DNA of 64,000 nt, from assembly GCF_019891175.1 (NCBI RefSeq), contig NZ_CP072600.1:682001-746000 (forward strand), read 5' to 3'. The notes under the pieces are model-generated. The model had not been told where the DNA came from and did no database searches. It saw only the letters and a list, made by a program, of their open reading frames with translations. Both the position numbers and the translations under genes were made by a program. Source of the DNA: Leptothermofonsia sichuanensis E412. GTDB taxonomy: Bacteria > Cyanobacteriota > Cyanobacteriia > Leptolyngbyales > Leptolyngbyaceae. This document shows positions 29,201-38,400 of this stretch, piece after piece. The number at the start of each line of letters is the position of its first letter. The first letter of the stretch is position 1.

Positions 29201-29594
29201 TTCTCTGGTACAGAGCCTGCCCTCCGCTGGACAACCCCCTGCTAACCTGACGGTTGTAGGAAGTACGCTCTTCTTTACCGTAGACGTGGGCAGTGCCGGC
29301 ACACCGGATATCCAACTCTGGAAGAGCAATGGCACAACGGCTGAACTGGTGAGAGATATCAATCCGCTGGGGAATGCAAACCCGGCATCCCTGACCAATG
29401 TCAACGGCTTCCTGTACTTCACAGCGAATGATGGGGCAACACGGGTCTGGCGCAGTGATGGCACAGAAGCTGGCACCACGCCAGTCAGCGGTGCCTTTAC
29501 TGGCGCAGTTCCCAGCCAGCTTACGGCTGTTGGAAACCGTCTCTACTTCACGGCAGATACCGTGGCTACAGGAACAGAGCTGTGGATCGTTTAA
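20229..29594 (+). CDS. Giant extracellular-type repeat protein (PPC, FG-GAP-like, cadherin/Ig-like, ELWxxDGT repeats)
   Basis: A 3121-residue acidic, Ser/Thr/Asn-rich protein without visible cysteine or classical signal peptide. Approximate order: a pre-peptidase C-terminal (PPC) beta domain (1-115); five FG-GAP/VCBS-like repeats with DFNGDGETDILW-type calcium loops (120-365); a second PPC (375-480); one cadherin_3-like module (TQADIDNGTRLRYQHDGSET); four NEDT-type modules (600-1110); about fifteen Ig-like VLxNDxD modules (1110-2580); one more NEDT-type module; and a C-terminal ELWKSDGTAAGT domain (2710-3121). This is the make-up of a secreted or cell-surface adhesin or matrix protein; the ligand is unknown. 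Export through the ABC system at 40427 is inferred. It contains an internal tandem array at 24129-25871 and has a shorter relative at 32468. Confidence 0.9.
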   Translation: MSAGNSLSTATLINLNTTVQTFPDTVTATENDYYRFTLSNRSSFNLSLTGLSADADVALLDSAGNPLTINGIQQRSANSGTFSESINTVLEAGTYFIHVFPGASTTSADYSLNTVISNNLFTDILWRNYASGQNAVWFLNGTTFEGATFIQPVTDLNYGIAATVDFNGDGETDILWRNNLAGVTGFWLMNGLSLSSVAIISPSLGQDWQVYAAGDFNQDGQIDLLWRNNVSGEAGFWLLNGTTLSSAVALGPTLSLDWQIQGVADFNGDGRLDIFWRNFVNGQNGVWFMNGTSLLSVGVPLAVGSPDWRVSGFGDFNRDGKPDILWRNYASGENAIWLMNGLSISSVAVLPSLATDWRSTVPFIRTGEPTPIDLAGNSLPDAFNIGSNLTGSATYRDAVGGSDPNDYYRFSLGTGSNVNLSLTGLNANLDLQLLDINGDLILTSNQDATTSESIIATLPAGTYYARVYPAGSNSGTYALNVSVNNLPVLATNNPLSVTEGEASNLTGTILRVTDNDNTAAQLTYTLGTLPQRGVLLFNGTTLVSGATFTQADIDNGTRLRYQHDGSETLTDSFTFTVTDGVGGNLGSNTFNIAITPANDPPVFTVPSATQAADQDANLAITGISIADPDAGDGLISVTLSAANGVLTLGFTTGLAFSQGTGVQNSSMIFSGTLAAVNNALSSLIYRSNSTFRGVDVINLSVTDNGNTGEGGPLSDTATIAVAVSPINQAPIISLPPTPTGNEDTNVFISGISITDIDGFGGNVTVSLSAVNGVLTLNSTSGLTLLNGSGTQDRTMVFRGPLALVNAALNNLVYLGNQDFNGTDFITISVNDSLSPGTGGIPLSDTKTLAITVNPVNDAPVLTVPATQTANENTNLRITGVRVSDVDAGNGSLIVSLTAGNGTLSLGTTTGLSFSTGNGNQNTSMVFSGTLAAINNALATLTYRGNSNFNGTDTVNISVNDNGNTGAGIALSDSAAIAINVLGINSAPVITVPLAPSTNAGVNLAITGVSVNDPDAGAGTLLVTIAAQNGVLSIPTENLTFFQGDGTLDSRITFEGTLAAINTALGALVYRSNPGFTGFETITISVNDQGNTGIGTPLSDTRTLFVNVGGAVNIPPTANPDTYTINRNGILNVSGTGVLGNDIDPDSPSLNAILVNLPAQGFLSLSPTGSFTYTPNPGFSGIDTFTYRASDGIATSNLATVTINVTVPANNPPIASPDIFSLNEDTTRTGNVLANDTDAEDGIPQTAQLISGPSNAANFTLNSDGSFTYTPIANYNGIDLFTYIARDSAGAASNTATVTLSIIPVNDLPVAANDTYTLSAGTTLSNVNVLDNDTDIEDIRPGTAQLVSGPGGALSFVLNSDGSFTYVPNPGVTTDSFTYIARDSEGGASNPATVFLTITAAPNTPPVAVNDIIPAFDEDTSTSGNVLDNDTDLEDTRPQTAQLVSGPSNAATFVLNPNGTFTYTPIANFNGTDSFTYIARDSAGAASNTATVFLSIIPVNDLPVAVNDTYTLSAGTTLSNVNVLDNDTDIEDIRPGTAQLVSGPGGALSFILNSDGSFTYVPNPGVTADSFTYIARDSEGGASNPATVFLTITAAPNTPPVAVNDIIPAFDEDTSTSGNVLDNDTDLEDTRPQTAQLVSGPSNAATFVLNPNGTFTYTPIANFNGTDSFTYIARDSAGAASNTATVFLSIIPVNDLPVAVNDTYTLSAGTTLSNVNVLDNDTDIEDIRPGTAQLVSGPGGALSFILNSDGSFTYVPNPGVTTDSFTYIARDSEGGASNPATVFLTITAPNTPPVAVDDIIPAFDEDTSTSGNVLDNDTDLEDTRPQTAQLVSGPSNAATFVLNPNGTFTYTPIANFNGTDSFTYIARDSAGAASNTATVFLSIIPVNDPPIANPDGIYRAATNTPLTVQANVGVLQNDIDVDGPVLNAVAGVSTTANGGTVTLNADGSFVYNPAPGFNGIDTFTYQATDTLLTSNIATVTLSVSPNAAPIATNDSNPLYRTAPSVPLTITSVNSVLQNDLDEDGPPPLSAVAGVSTTASGGTVTLNADGSFIYTPVPGFTGPTDTFTYQATDGLAISNLATVTISVAPNNPPVAVNDNSPLYRTSPGIPLTVSVLNSVLNNDSDGGDGPFLQAVTAVTTTANGGTVTLNADGSFIYTPAAGFSGPTDTFTYQVTDGIDVSAPATVTLTVAPNTPPVAQNDTGYRAIANSPLTVGLVDGVLNNDSDGGDGPFLQAVAGVSTTASGGTVTLNADGSFIYNPAPGFTNANDTFTYQATDGIDLSNLATVTISVFTNTPPTAVNDSYSTTANRPLNVDAPGVLANDSDAENPITAILETLPGNGTITFRNDGSFDYLPNPGFTGTDFFTYRANDGFVNSGLATVSITVSANVAPVANPDNYSVNLNNVLSVPFAFGTTTVAGVLSNDVDNDPLTASLVTGPSRGNLLFNADGSFIYTPTVTVGGTDTFVYRASDGQLTSDATVTITIRDSSTPPTANGNTFSVSANNTLTVSVAESILNNDTDPDGDRLTARITAQPINGSVSLNPDGSFVYTPNANFANIDTFTYVANDGVSDSNPAIVTITVGAVNSPPVVSVPGGQATFRNTELIIPSLQISDPDAGNNPVRVTLTANNGSLTLSTTTGLTVIDADGDSNVEIEGSIVNINAALNNLRYRPNEEFTGTDAIQIVVDDLGNTSITGEPQTGSGVIVVNVDSGAFLLKDINQNINESETGTLSSSPTNLTAIGGNLYFAANDGFNGVELWKSDGTAAGTFLVADINPSPGGNSTPANFTSVGNTLFFTANNGTLGTELWKIDEVSGTPVLVRNIRPGAPGSNPGNLVNFNNTLFFRADDGTGLALWKSDGTFAGTVKVGTGFTQPGALTVVGNTLYFTTSNGNQLWKTDGTDAGTVQVRNLGAGGNATSLTAIGNTLFFTANNSGTNEVWRSDGTTAGTTPLSQLNPGLTITNPNNLVNFGSDLYFLARNGSTFGLYRSTAAGTVSLVQSLPSAGQPPANLTVVGSTLFFTVDVGSAGTPDIQLWKSNGTTAELVRDINPLGNANPASLTNVNGFLYFTANDGATRVWRSDGTEAGTTPVSGAFTGAVPSQLTAVGNRLYFTADTVATGTELWIV
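24129..25871 (+). repeat. Three tandem ~582-bp repeats inside the giant gene
   Basis: Units start at 24129, 24711 and 25293 (582, 582 and 579 bp). Units 1 and 2 differ at only about a dozen positions by eye. Unit 3 drops one codon and has a few more changes near its second half. Each unit encodes two Ig-like VLDNDTD modules of about 97 residues. The near identity contrasts with the diverged modules either side and points to recent duplication or gene conversion. Confidence 0.92.
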
Positions 29595-29704
29595 TTCTCC
29601 CAGGATGGGGAACTGGCTGGACAAGCACTCGTGTCTCTGTGTCTATCGACTGGCTGAAGTGATTCAATAGGATTAGTTTCAGCCATTGCCTTGCGGGTGA
29701 AAAC

Positions 29705-31090
29705 ATGACCATTCAACCTGAATTGCCTGAGTCTGGCGAACCTGTGCCTGACGCGGAAACCCGTCCAGCAGGGATACCTCCAACCGTAGGGACGTCCCCC
29801 CCGCCTTCGAGAGGAGATGGACTGTCTGGCAACGGTTCTCCATCTCAGGTTGCCCCTTCCCAGACAGGTCAATCTCAAGTCGGGCAATCCCAGGTAGCTC
29901 AATCTGTGTCCGCAATCGCCCCCCTCCCCCCCCTCAATCCTGCCCCCTACCGATCCCCCTCCGGACGCTCTGATCTCTCCGCTCCATCCCGGCGGTTGTA
30001 TGCATTTGGAGTCATCCTGGGGGCGATCGCCCTGATGCTATTGGGATGGATCATCAACATTCCCCTGATTGGGCTGGTGGGGTCAGCCATTGCTCTGTTT
30101 ATCTCCATCCATCTCCTCTGGACTCCCCTGGGGCAATTTTTAGTCCGGTGGGCAGCCGAACCAGAGTCTGCCATTCTGGTTGCCAGCCTGACAGGAATCC
30201 TTGCCCTGATTGGCTTATTCAACTTCCTGGGGTTCAATCGCCTCCTGGCAGCCCGATTTGGTACCCTCAACTGGGACGCGGTGGGGGCGCTGGGAGAAGT
30301 GTTTGGAGCACTGGGTCAAATTTTGATTGCAATTCTGGCGGTCTACATTGCCTGGCGCCAGTATGTAATTGAAAAAGACCTGACCACCCAGCAAAACATC
30401 ATTACGCAACAGCAGACCATTGACAGCTACTTCCAGGGAATTTCGGAACTGGTACTGGATGAGGAAGGATTATTAGAAGATTGGCCCCAGGAACGGGCGA
30501 TCGCGGAAGGACGGACAGCCGCGATTCTGGGCAGTATTGATGCGGGTGGCAAAGCCAAGGTGATTCGCTTTCTCAGTTGTGCCCGACTGCTGACTCCCCT
30601 GCGCCGGGATCAACGACTGGGGCGGGCGATTCTGGATGGCACAGGAGGTTACCAGGAAGACCGGCTGCATGGAGTACGGGTGATTGACCTGGGGGTGATG
30701 CTGGCTGGTGCAGACCTGGCAGGAACTGACCTGCGCTGGACCGATCTGAGTGAAATTAATCTGATTCGTGCTAACCTGAGCGGCTGTGACCTGGTCAAAA
30801 CTAACTTCTCCCGCACGATTCTTGCCTATGCCAGCCTGCGGGGGGCAGACTTGCAGGGTGCCCGCTTTTTCTACGGCAAAGCAGAAGATGCATCCCCCCG
30901 CAGCCGCACTGAACCCCCCAACTACCGCACCGGGGCCTATACGGGAGCCGTGGTTGAGTATGCTGATTTCACGGGAGCAGAAGAGATGTCCCCCGCCCAA
31001 CGCTACTATTGCTGTGCCTGGGGTGGCTCGAAGACAAGAAGCACAATTCCCGGTGGCTGTGAGGGGATTCCCAATAAGTTGGGAGAATAG
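29705..31090 (+). CDS. Membrane-anchored pentapeptide repeat protein
   Basis: A 461-residue protein. Residues 1-95 are Pro/Gln/Ser-rich and probably disordered, with repeated GQSQV units. Membrane helices occur at about 99-140, 160-180 and 195-220 (LYAFGVILGAIALMLLGWII, ILVASLTGILALIGLFNFLG, ILIAILAVYIAW). A soluble domain with a short helical linker (EKDLTTQQNIITQQQTID) leads to pentapeptide repeats (ADLAGTDLRWTDLSEINLIR). The C-terminus ends in a Cys-containing YYCCAW segment. Family function is unknown. The gene lies between the two giant genes and upstream of a glycosyltransferase; a mobile-type repeat separates them. Confidence 0.85.
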   Translation: MTIQPELPESGEPVPDAETRPAGIPPTVGTSPPPSRGDGLSGNGSPSQVAPSQTGQSQVGQSQVAQSVSAIAPLPPLNPAPYRSPSGRSDLSAPSRRLYAFGVILGAIALMLLGWIINIPLIGLVGSAIALFISIHLLWTPLGQFLVRWAAEPESAILVASLTGILALIGLFNFLGFNRLLAARFGTLNWDAVGALGEVFGALGQILIAILAVYIAWRQYVIEKDLTTQQNIITQQQTIDSYFQGISELVLDEEGLLEDWPQERAIAEGRTAAILGSIDAGGKAKVIRFLSCARLLTPLRRDQRLGRAILDGTGGYQEDRLHGVRVIDLGVMLAGADLAGTDLRWTDLSEINLIRANLSGCDLVKTNFSRTILAYASLRGADLQGARFFYGKAEDASPRSRTEPPNYRTGAYTGAVVEYADFTGAEEMSPAQRYYCCAWGGSKTRSTIPGGCEGIPNKLGE

Positions 31091-31119
31091 AAAGTCTGGA
31101 TTTTGGATTTTGGATTAGA

Positions 31120-31217
31120 CTATAGCGCTTTTGAATCCAGTAAGGTACGTCCATAGCTGAGAACCTTCGAGTCAAACAGATGAGACGTGTCCCTCACCCA
31201 GAAAGAAAACGCTATAG
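31120..31217. repeat. 98-bp element with terminal inverted repeats (family D)
   Basis: CTATAGCGCTTTT at the left and GAAAACGCTATAG at the right form terminal inverted repeats with a one-base offset. The interior is non-coding. It fills nearly all of the gap between the pentapeptide gene and the glycosyltransferase gene. Just upstream is a GGATTTTGGATTTTGGATTA short repeat. Confidence 0.6.
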
Positions 31218-31255
31218 AGTCCATGTCAGCGTCTTGATGCGGGTTTTAGTAGATC

Positions 31256-32260
31256 ATGGTGCCCAAGTATTCATTGATTATCCCGATTTTGGATGAAGAG
31301 TCTACGATTTTTGAGTTGTACCGCCGCATCAGCCCTGTGATGGACCACTTAGATGGTCTGGTGGAGTTGATTCTGGTAAATGACGGTAGCCGCGATCGCT
31401 CCCTTGACCTGATCCGTGATCTGCATGAAAAAGATCCACGGGTTTGCTACCTCAGTTTTGCCCGCAACTTTGGCCATCAAATTGCCGTCACTGCCGGACT
31501 CAATTTCGCCCGGGGACAGGCCGTGGTCATTTTAGATGCGGACCTGCAAGATCCGCCGGAACTGATTCCTGAACTGGTTCGGCAGTGGCAGCAGGGATAT
31601 GAAGTGGTTTACGCTCAGCGCACCCAGCGCCGGCAGGAAGGATGGTTTAAGCGCTGCACCGCCTACGTGTTTTACCGCCTGCTGCGTCAACTGGCAGATG
31701 TAGACATTCCCACGGATACTGGCGACTTTTGCCTCATGGATCGGCGGGTGGTGGATGTGCTCAACGCCATGCCAGAACGAAATCGGTATCTGCGGGGTCT
31801 GCGATCGTGGATTGGCTTTCGTCAGACCGCTGTTCCTTTTGAGCGTGACCCCCGTTTTGCCGGTGAAGTCAAGTACACGTTCCATAAATCCCTGGGGCTG
31901 GCCATTAATGGGCTGGTGTCCTTCTCCAAGATCCCGCTCAGGTTCTCAACCTACCTGGGATTGTTTGCAGCCGTGGTCGCTGTCATCATGGCAGTGCTTG
32001 TTGTTTACTGGCGGGTGTTCTATCCCAAGTCACCCCTGACAGGATATGCCATCATCGCCGTCGCTATTTTCTTTCTGGGTGCGGTACAACTGTTCAGCAT
32101 TGGCATTCTGGGAGAGTACATTGGGCGGATTTACGAAGAGGTGAAAAATCGCCCCCTCTACACCCTGGCAGAAGTGGCTGGCTTTACAGATTCAGCCGCA
32201 GTTCAGCCTTCTCCCCGTTCAAAACCTACGCCCTCTGGCAACCGCGATCGCCTCTGCTAA
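31256..32260 (+). CDS. Family 2 glycosyltransferase, GtrB/dolichol-phosphate-mannose-synthase type
   Basis: A 334-residue membrane-associated glycosyltransferase. The GT-A domain (1-220) has [23 protein letters not shown], the DxD-type motif [11 protein letters not shown], and [13 protein letters not shown]. Two C-terminal membrane helices follow (about 232-257 and 268-292), then a short tail with [17 protein letters not shown]. Members transfer a sugar from a nucleotide donor to undecaprenyl or similar lipid phosphate for modification of surface polysaccharide or protein. The ATG at 31256 is used. Its position between the two giant surface-protein genes is suggestive, but no functional link is proved. 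Confidence 0.9.
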   Translation: MVPKYSLIIPILDEESTIFELYRRISPVMDHLDGLVELILVNDGSRDRSLDLIRDLHEKDPRVCYLSFARNFGHQIAVTAGLNFARGQAVVILDADLQDPPELIPELVRQWQQGYEVVYAQRTQRRQEGWFKRCTAYVFYRLLRQLADVDIPTDTGDFCLMDRRVVDVLNAMPERNRYLRGLRSWIGFRQTAVPFERDPRFAGEVKYTFHKSLGLAINGLVSFSKIPLRFSTYLGLFAAVVAVIMAVLVVYWRVFYPKSPLTGYAIIAVAIFFLGAVQLFSIGILGEYIGRIYEEVKNRPLYTLAEVAGFTDSAAVQPSPRSKPTPSGNRDRLC

Positions 32261-32410
32261 ATGAGCCTTGGATCGCATCCGAGTTCTGCCTTGAAGAATT
32301 GGTACAGCAGGGGATAGGGAGAGAAAGATGACGGATCAGGCGATGAGTTTTCTCATTTATCCTGACCTGGAGGGTTAACCCTATATTTGAGCACAACAGA
32401 TATTTGACGG

Positions 32411-32445
32411 GCGATCGCCCCCTCCATCCAGCCAGGGGCGATCGC
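32411..32445. terminator. HIP1-containing hairpin between convergent genes
   Basis: GCGATCGCCCC (32411-32421) pairs with GGGGCGATCGC (32435-32445), an 11-bp GC-rich stem formed from two HIP1 octamers. It lies between the stops of the glycosyltransferase gene and the convergent giant gene and could serve both strands. Confidence 0.5.
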
Positions 32446-32467
32446 CAAGTTTCTTCAGGAGTTCCTG

Positions 32468-35400
32468 TTAGGGGTACGTGAAGAAGATGGTGACAAACTC
32501 CGTCGGCAGAGTTCCGCCCGGTCCACCATCGGAGATGCTGACCTGGAAGGTATCGCTGGAACCGCCGCCTGTGGAGCGGTAGGTTACCCTGCCAGCGTCA
32601 ATATCTGCCTGGGTAAAGGTCTGGCCAGTAATCAACCCGACCCCATTCAGTTGCAGTTGCCCAAAGGTAGGATTGGGGGCTGCCACCAGGGTATAGACCA
32701 GTTGCGCCGGAGTGTTGTCCACATCCGTAACCTGAAGCACACCTGAGCTAATTTCCGTAACCGATACCACATCACCCGGCACCTCGATAAAGGGGTTGGG
32801 GGTCAGTAACACCGGCGGATCATTGACAGGGGCAACGTTAATCTCAAAGATCCGGGTCAGCGAGTTGGCACCATCGCTCACGGTATAGAAGAAGGAGTCC
32901 CTATTGTTCGGAGTTTCGCTACCGTTGTGCTGGTAAGAGATCAGCCCTGTATTGATATCGGACTGGGTAAAGGTCTGACCGTTTGTCAACACCGTCCCAC
33001 CACGAGTCAGGGTGCCAAAGAGCGGTTGAGCTACCAGGGTATAAGTAAGTGGCTGGCTCTCTGGATCAGAGGTTTGCAGAACGGACTGAGTAATCGTCGT
33101 AATTGCACCCTCTGAAGTATTCAGGGGACCATTCGAGACAATGATTGGGGGATCATCCACAGGGATGACGCTGATATTGAAGGCTGTTGCCCCAATATTC
33201 CCACCCGCTCCATCACTTACGGTGAAGGTAAAGCTGTCAGTCGTTGTCTCGCTGCCGTTATGGCGGTAAGTCACCCGGTTCTGGTTGATGTCCTGCTGGG
33301 TAAAGCTTTGACCAATGGACAGGTTACTCCCATTCAACCGCACGGCACCGCTGGATGGCAGGTTGATCAACGTGTACCGCAGTTGGGGCGGGGTATTGTC
33401 TGGGTCAGTCACCAGCAGCAGTGTGCTGCTAATGGTCCCAGCAAATCCTTCCGTCACCGTCAGAGGCTGACGCACGGCTAACACAGGAATGTCATTAATT
33501 GGATTCACCGTGATGTTAAAGACTGCTGTGGTCGGTTGTGCACCACCATCATTGACCGTAAAGGTGAAACTATCGTTGATGGTTTCGCTACCGTTATGGA
33601 AGTAACGAATCAGGTTGGAATTGACATCCTGCTGGGTAAAGGTGCTACCGACCCCAAGCGTGGTGCCGCTTCGGACCAATACTCCGTTGTTCACAGCCGC
33701 ATCAATGGTGTAAACAATTTCGGCAGCAGTGTTGTCCACATCCGTCGTTCTCAACAAGCCGTTGCTAATCACCTGACTTGCCCCCTCATTCAGGGTCAGA
33801 GGACTGTTGGTGACGAGAACAGGTGGGTCGTTAACGGGGGTAACATCGATATCCAGCGTGCGAATCACAGGTATACCCGTGGCTGCCCCGGTAAAGCCAT
33901 TGTCGTTGACACTGACGGTTAATCGATCCGGTCCAAAGTAGTTGAGGTTGCCCCGGTAGACCAGGCTGGCAAGGGCCGTGGTGATCGCATTGATTGTGCC
34001 CTCATAGGTAGCGCTCTGGCTACCATTGGCACCCGCAATGGTGGTCAGTCCAGACGTATTCATGGTCAGCGTTCCGTTGTTGACCGACAGGGTCAACCGC
34101 ACCGGATTGGGTCCCGAATCCACATCCGTCACTACAATAGCCCGTCCACCTGTAAAGATCAGATTGGTGTCTTCTGCCACAGGGACTGGTCCAGTTGGGA
34201 AAGCCAGGAAAGTCGGTGGGTCGTTGACTGGGGTAACGTTGATACTCAGGGTGCGGGTATCCGTGAGGGCACCGCCGATGCCCGTGTTGCCCAGGTCATT
34301 CACGGTCACAATTGCTTCATCCGGTCCAAAGTAGTCCAGGTTGCCCTGATAGGTGAGGGTGTTAAGGGCAGCATTGACCGCATTCTGGGCACCTGTAATC
34401 GTCAGCAGGGAGGTGCCAGCACCTGTAACGGTGGTCGTTCCAGGGGTGGCGTTGAGTGTTCCCTGGAGCACCGAGACGGTCACCTGAATGTTTGATGTGC
34501 CTGCATCCACATCCGTCACCGAAATACCAGACAGAAGGATGGGAGTATCCTCTGCTCCTGTGATGGTGCTATTCACCAGCGTCAGAACAGGGGCATCGTT
34601 GACCGCATTGATATTGACCGTGAGCGTCTGCGTTGTGCTGAGTGCTCCACCTGCACCCGTATTACCCTGATCATTGACCGTCACCACAATCCGGTCTTCG
34701 CCGTTGATGTTGGGCTTGCCCTGGTAATTCAGGCTGCTCAATGCCGCATTTAGGTTCGTCAGGTTTCCAGTCAGAGTAACGCTATTACTGTTGTTACCTG
34801 TAATGGCAACCCCTGGAATCGTACTGAAACTGAGATTGCCACCCGTCAGTGCTCCACTGGGACCCAGAGCTGTCAGGGTAACCCGCAGATTGCCACTGCC
34901 CGCATCGACATCGTTGATGCTGATCCCCGGAATCCCCAGTACCGTATCTTCATCGACAAACTGGGTGCCGGGCAGGGTCAGGGTAGGTGCATCGTTGACT
35001 GCCGTGACGTTAATCGTGAAGGTCTGGAAGGGGGAGGTATCCACGCCACCATTTTCTGTTCCGCCACTGTCCCGCAACCGGACAGTCACAACAGCAATCC
35101 CATTCGCATCCTGTGCCAGCGCGTAGCTGAGAGTGCCGTTGGGTGCAATTGTTGGTTGTCCAGTGATGGTAAACAGGGATGGATTGTTGTTGGAAACAAG
35201 GAAGTTGACTGTCTGATCGGATTCATTCGGTGGCAGCGGTGTGGAGGGTCCAGGACTGATGTTGGTCGCCCACAGAACCGATTGGGGAGGTGAATCCTCA
35301 GCAATGGTGATATTGGTTCCAGGTGTAAAGCTGGGGGCATCGTTGACGGGATTGACCGTAATCGTGAACGTGTAGTCACTGGAGGTATCCACGCCACCAA

Positions 35401-38400
35401 ACTGGGTGCCGCCACTATCCTGGAGTCTGACAGTCACCGTTGCCGTACCAAAGGCATTTGCCGCTGGAGTATAGGTGAGTGCGCCTGTGGTCGGGTTGAC
35501 AGTGGGCTGTCCTGCTGTGGTGAATAAGTCAGGATTGGAGTTGCTGACAATAAAGCTGAGGGTCTGGTTAGACTCATTGGCTGGACCGGTAGACAGATTG
35601 GTTGCCCAACCCGCAACGGTTTGGGGACCCGAATCTTCGTTCACCACCTGATTGGGACCGCCAGTGAAAGATGGCGCATCATTGACGGAACGCACTGTAA
35701 CAGGGATGGTGCGGGTAATGCTCTGGGGTCCGGGTGCCCCCGTTGCCCCCTGGTCATTGATGGTAATAGTGATGGTGTCCGTACCAAAGTAGTCAGGGTT
35801 GCCCTGATAGGTCAGGTTTGACAAGACGCCCCGGATGCTGTTGATCGTGCCCTCAATCGTCAGACTGCTGGCTCCATTGGCTCCGTTGATGAAGGAGACG
35901 CCTGCGATCGATGCCAGACTGAGGGTGCCATTGAGGGCAGACAGGGTGGCTCTGACCGGGCTACCACCCGCATCGATATCGGTGGTGTCGATGGTGGTCA
36001 GCACCAGAGGAGTGTCCTCATTCACAATTTGCGGACCAGGTACTGTCAGCGTCGGTGCATCATTGACCGCCGCCACTGTGATGTTGATGGTGCCCTGGGA
36101 GGTATCTGTACCGTCATTGGCGGAAACCACCAGTGCGTCTGGACCGTTGAAGTTGGCGTTGGGGGTATAGACCAGATTGTTCAGCGCAGTGTTGAGCGCC
36201 GCCAGGGAGCCGGTCACTGTCACATTGTTGGAGTTGTTGTTGGTGACTCCGGCACCAGAGTTGACCGTAATAATCCCGTTGGCAACGGAAAGCTGCACGG
36301 TAATTGGATTGTCATTTTCAGGATCACTGACACTGATGCGGGTGCCATTGCCAAAGGTCAGCAGGGTATCCTCATTCACAACCTGGGCACCGGGGAGGGT
36401 CAGTACCGGGGCATCGTTGACCGGAATCACATTGATATTGAAGGTGGTCGTCGTCGTGCTCAGTAACCCATCAGAGGCGGTAAAGGTGAAGCGATCGCTC
36501 GTCGTCTCACTCCCATCATGCTGGTAAGACAACTGACCACTGGTAATGGCAGCTTGGGTAAAAGTCTGCCCTGTTGTCAGGGGCGTACTACCCAACAGCA
36601 GGGTGCCACGGATCGGCAAGGCACCCAGCGTATAGCGGACCGGATTGGGACCATCCGGGTCAGTCACCAGAAGCGCTGTACTGGCTATGGTAGAAGACGT
36701 TCCTTCTGATAGGGTAAGCCCAGTGTTGAGGGAAACTGTTGGTGGATCGTTGACGGGTGTAATTGAAATATTGAAGGTATTGGGACCCAGGGGGGCCGGG
36801 ATGACTCCATCGGTAATAGTGAAGGTAAAGCTATCAAATACCGATTCACTTCCGTTGTGAGAATACTGGAGTAATCCACTATCAATATCGGCTTGCGTGA
36901 AGCTGGTTACGGGCGTAGTTGCCAGCAGTAAGGTGCCGTTTGCAGGCGCAGAAACTACCGAGTAAACCAGGGAAGCGGGTGGCGGGCCATCATTATCGGT
37001 GATCCGTAACACGCTGCTGGTAATCAGGAATGAGTCGCCTTCTGCCAGGGTGGCACCACTGTTGCTGACCAGTACGGGTGCATCATTAACAGGGATAACG
37101 TTGATACTGAAGGTTGCTGGTGCCAGAACAGTAGTGCCGTCAGAAGCGATGAAACTGAAGCTGTCCGATAGAATTTCACTTCCGTTATGCCGGTAGGTAA
37201 TGCGGCTGGGCACCTGATCCAGGTCATTCTGGGTAAAAGTTTGCCCAATCGTCATGGCTGTCCCAAAGCGGTTCAGGCTGCCGTTGGTGGGCAGGCTCTG
37301 GAGGGTATACACCAGTTGGGGTGGGGCATTGTCCTGATCGGTCAGTTGTAACAGCGTGTTGGTAATCTCAGCCGTCGTGCCTTCACTCAAGGTCAAGCCA
37401 GTATTAGTTGCCAGCACTGGCGGGAAGTTTGCCCGATTAATTGTGATGTTAAAGACGGCAGGATCCAGGCTGGCGGTAGGGACAATATTGACGCCATCTG
37501 TAATTCTGAAGGTGAAACTATCGCTGTTGGTATTACTGCCATCGTGGTCGTAGGAAACTCTGCCGTTATTGATATCCGCCTGGGTAAAGGTGTTTGTGGC
37601 TGTTCCGTCCCGATAGAGGGTTCCTCGCGTTGGACCTGTTACAACGGTGTAAACAATCTGGTCGGGCAGCGTCAGAAACTCAGCATCTGTCGCACTGAGC
37701 AGGGTGGAGAAAATATTGCCTGTCCCATCCTGACCAACCGTTAGCCCCAGATTGGTGGTCAAAACTGGAGGATCGTTAAACGGAATGACATTAATGCTGA
37801 AGGTGGTCTGCGGTGGAGTTAAGAATCCTCCCGCTCCATCGGTAACCGTAAAGACAAAGCTATCACTTGTGGTTTCACTGCCGTTATGGTTGTAGCGCAG
37901 TTGAGTGCCACTATTGAGGTTGGCTTGAGTGAAGGTACTACCGGCAGTCAGGGTCGTCCCATTCAACACTAAGGAGCCGTTGGTCGGTAGACTGTTCAGG
38001 CTATAGACCACCTGAGCAGGGGGCTGTTCAACATCGGTAACCAGCAGGATGGCACTGGTCAGCAGCGCACCTTCCCCTTCTGTCAGAGTCAAGCCCTGAT
38101 TGCTGACCAGGAATGGCGGGTCGTTGACTGGGATGATATTGATCGTGAAGGGCGTATTACCAATGATGCCGCCAGCTCCATCAGAAACATTGAACGTGAA
38201 GTTGTCCACCAGGGTTTCTGAGCCGTCATGGGTATAGGACAATCTGTTCGCATTGATATCTGCTTGGGTAAAGGTGCTGCCTGCAATAATGGCGGTTCCA
38301 CCTAGGCTTAACCCCCCGCGATTTGGCGGGTTAACCAGGGTGTAGGTGAGCTGGTTGGGGGGATTATTCTCATCCGTCACAAGCAGGAGGCTGCTACTGA

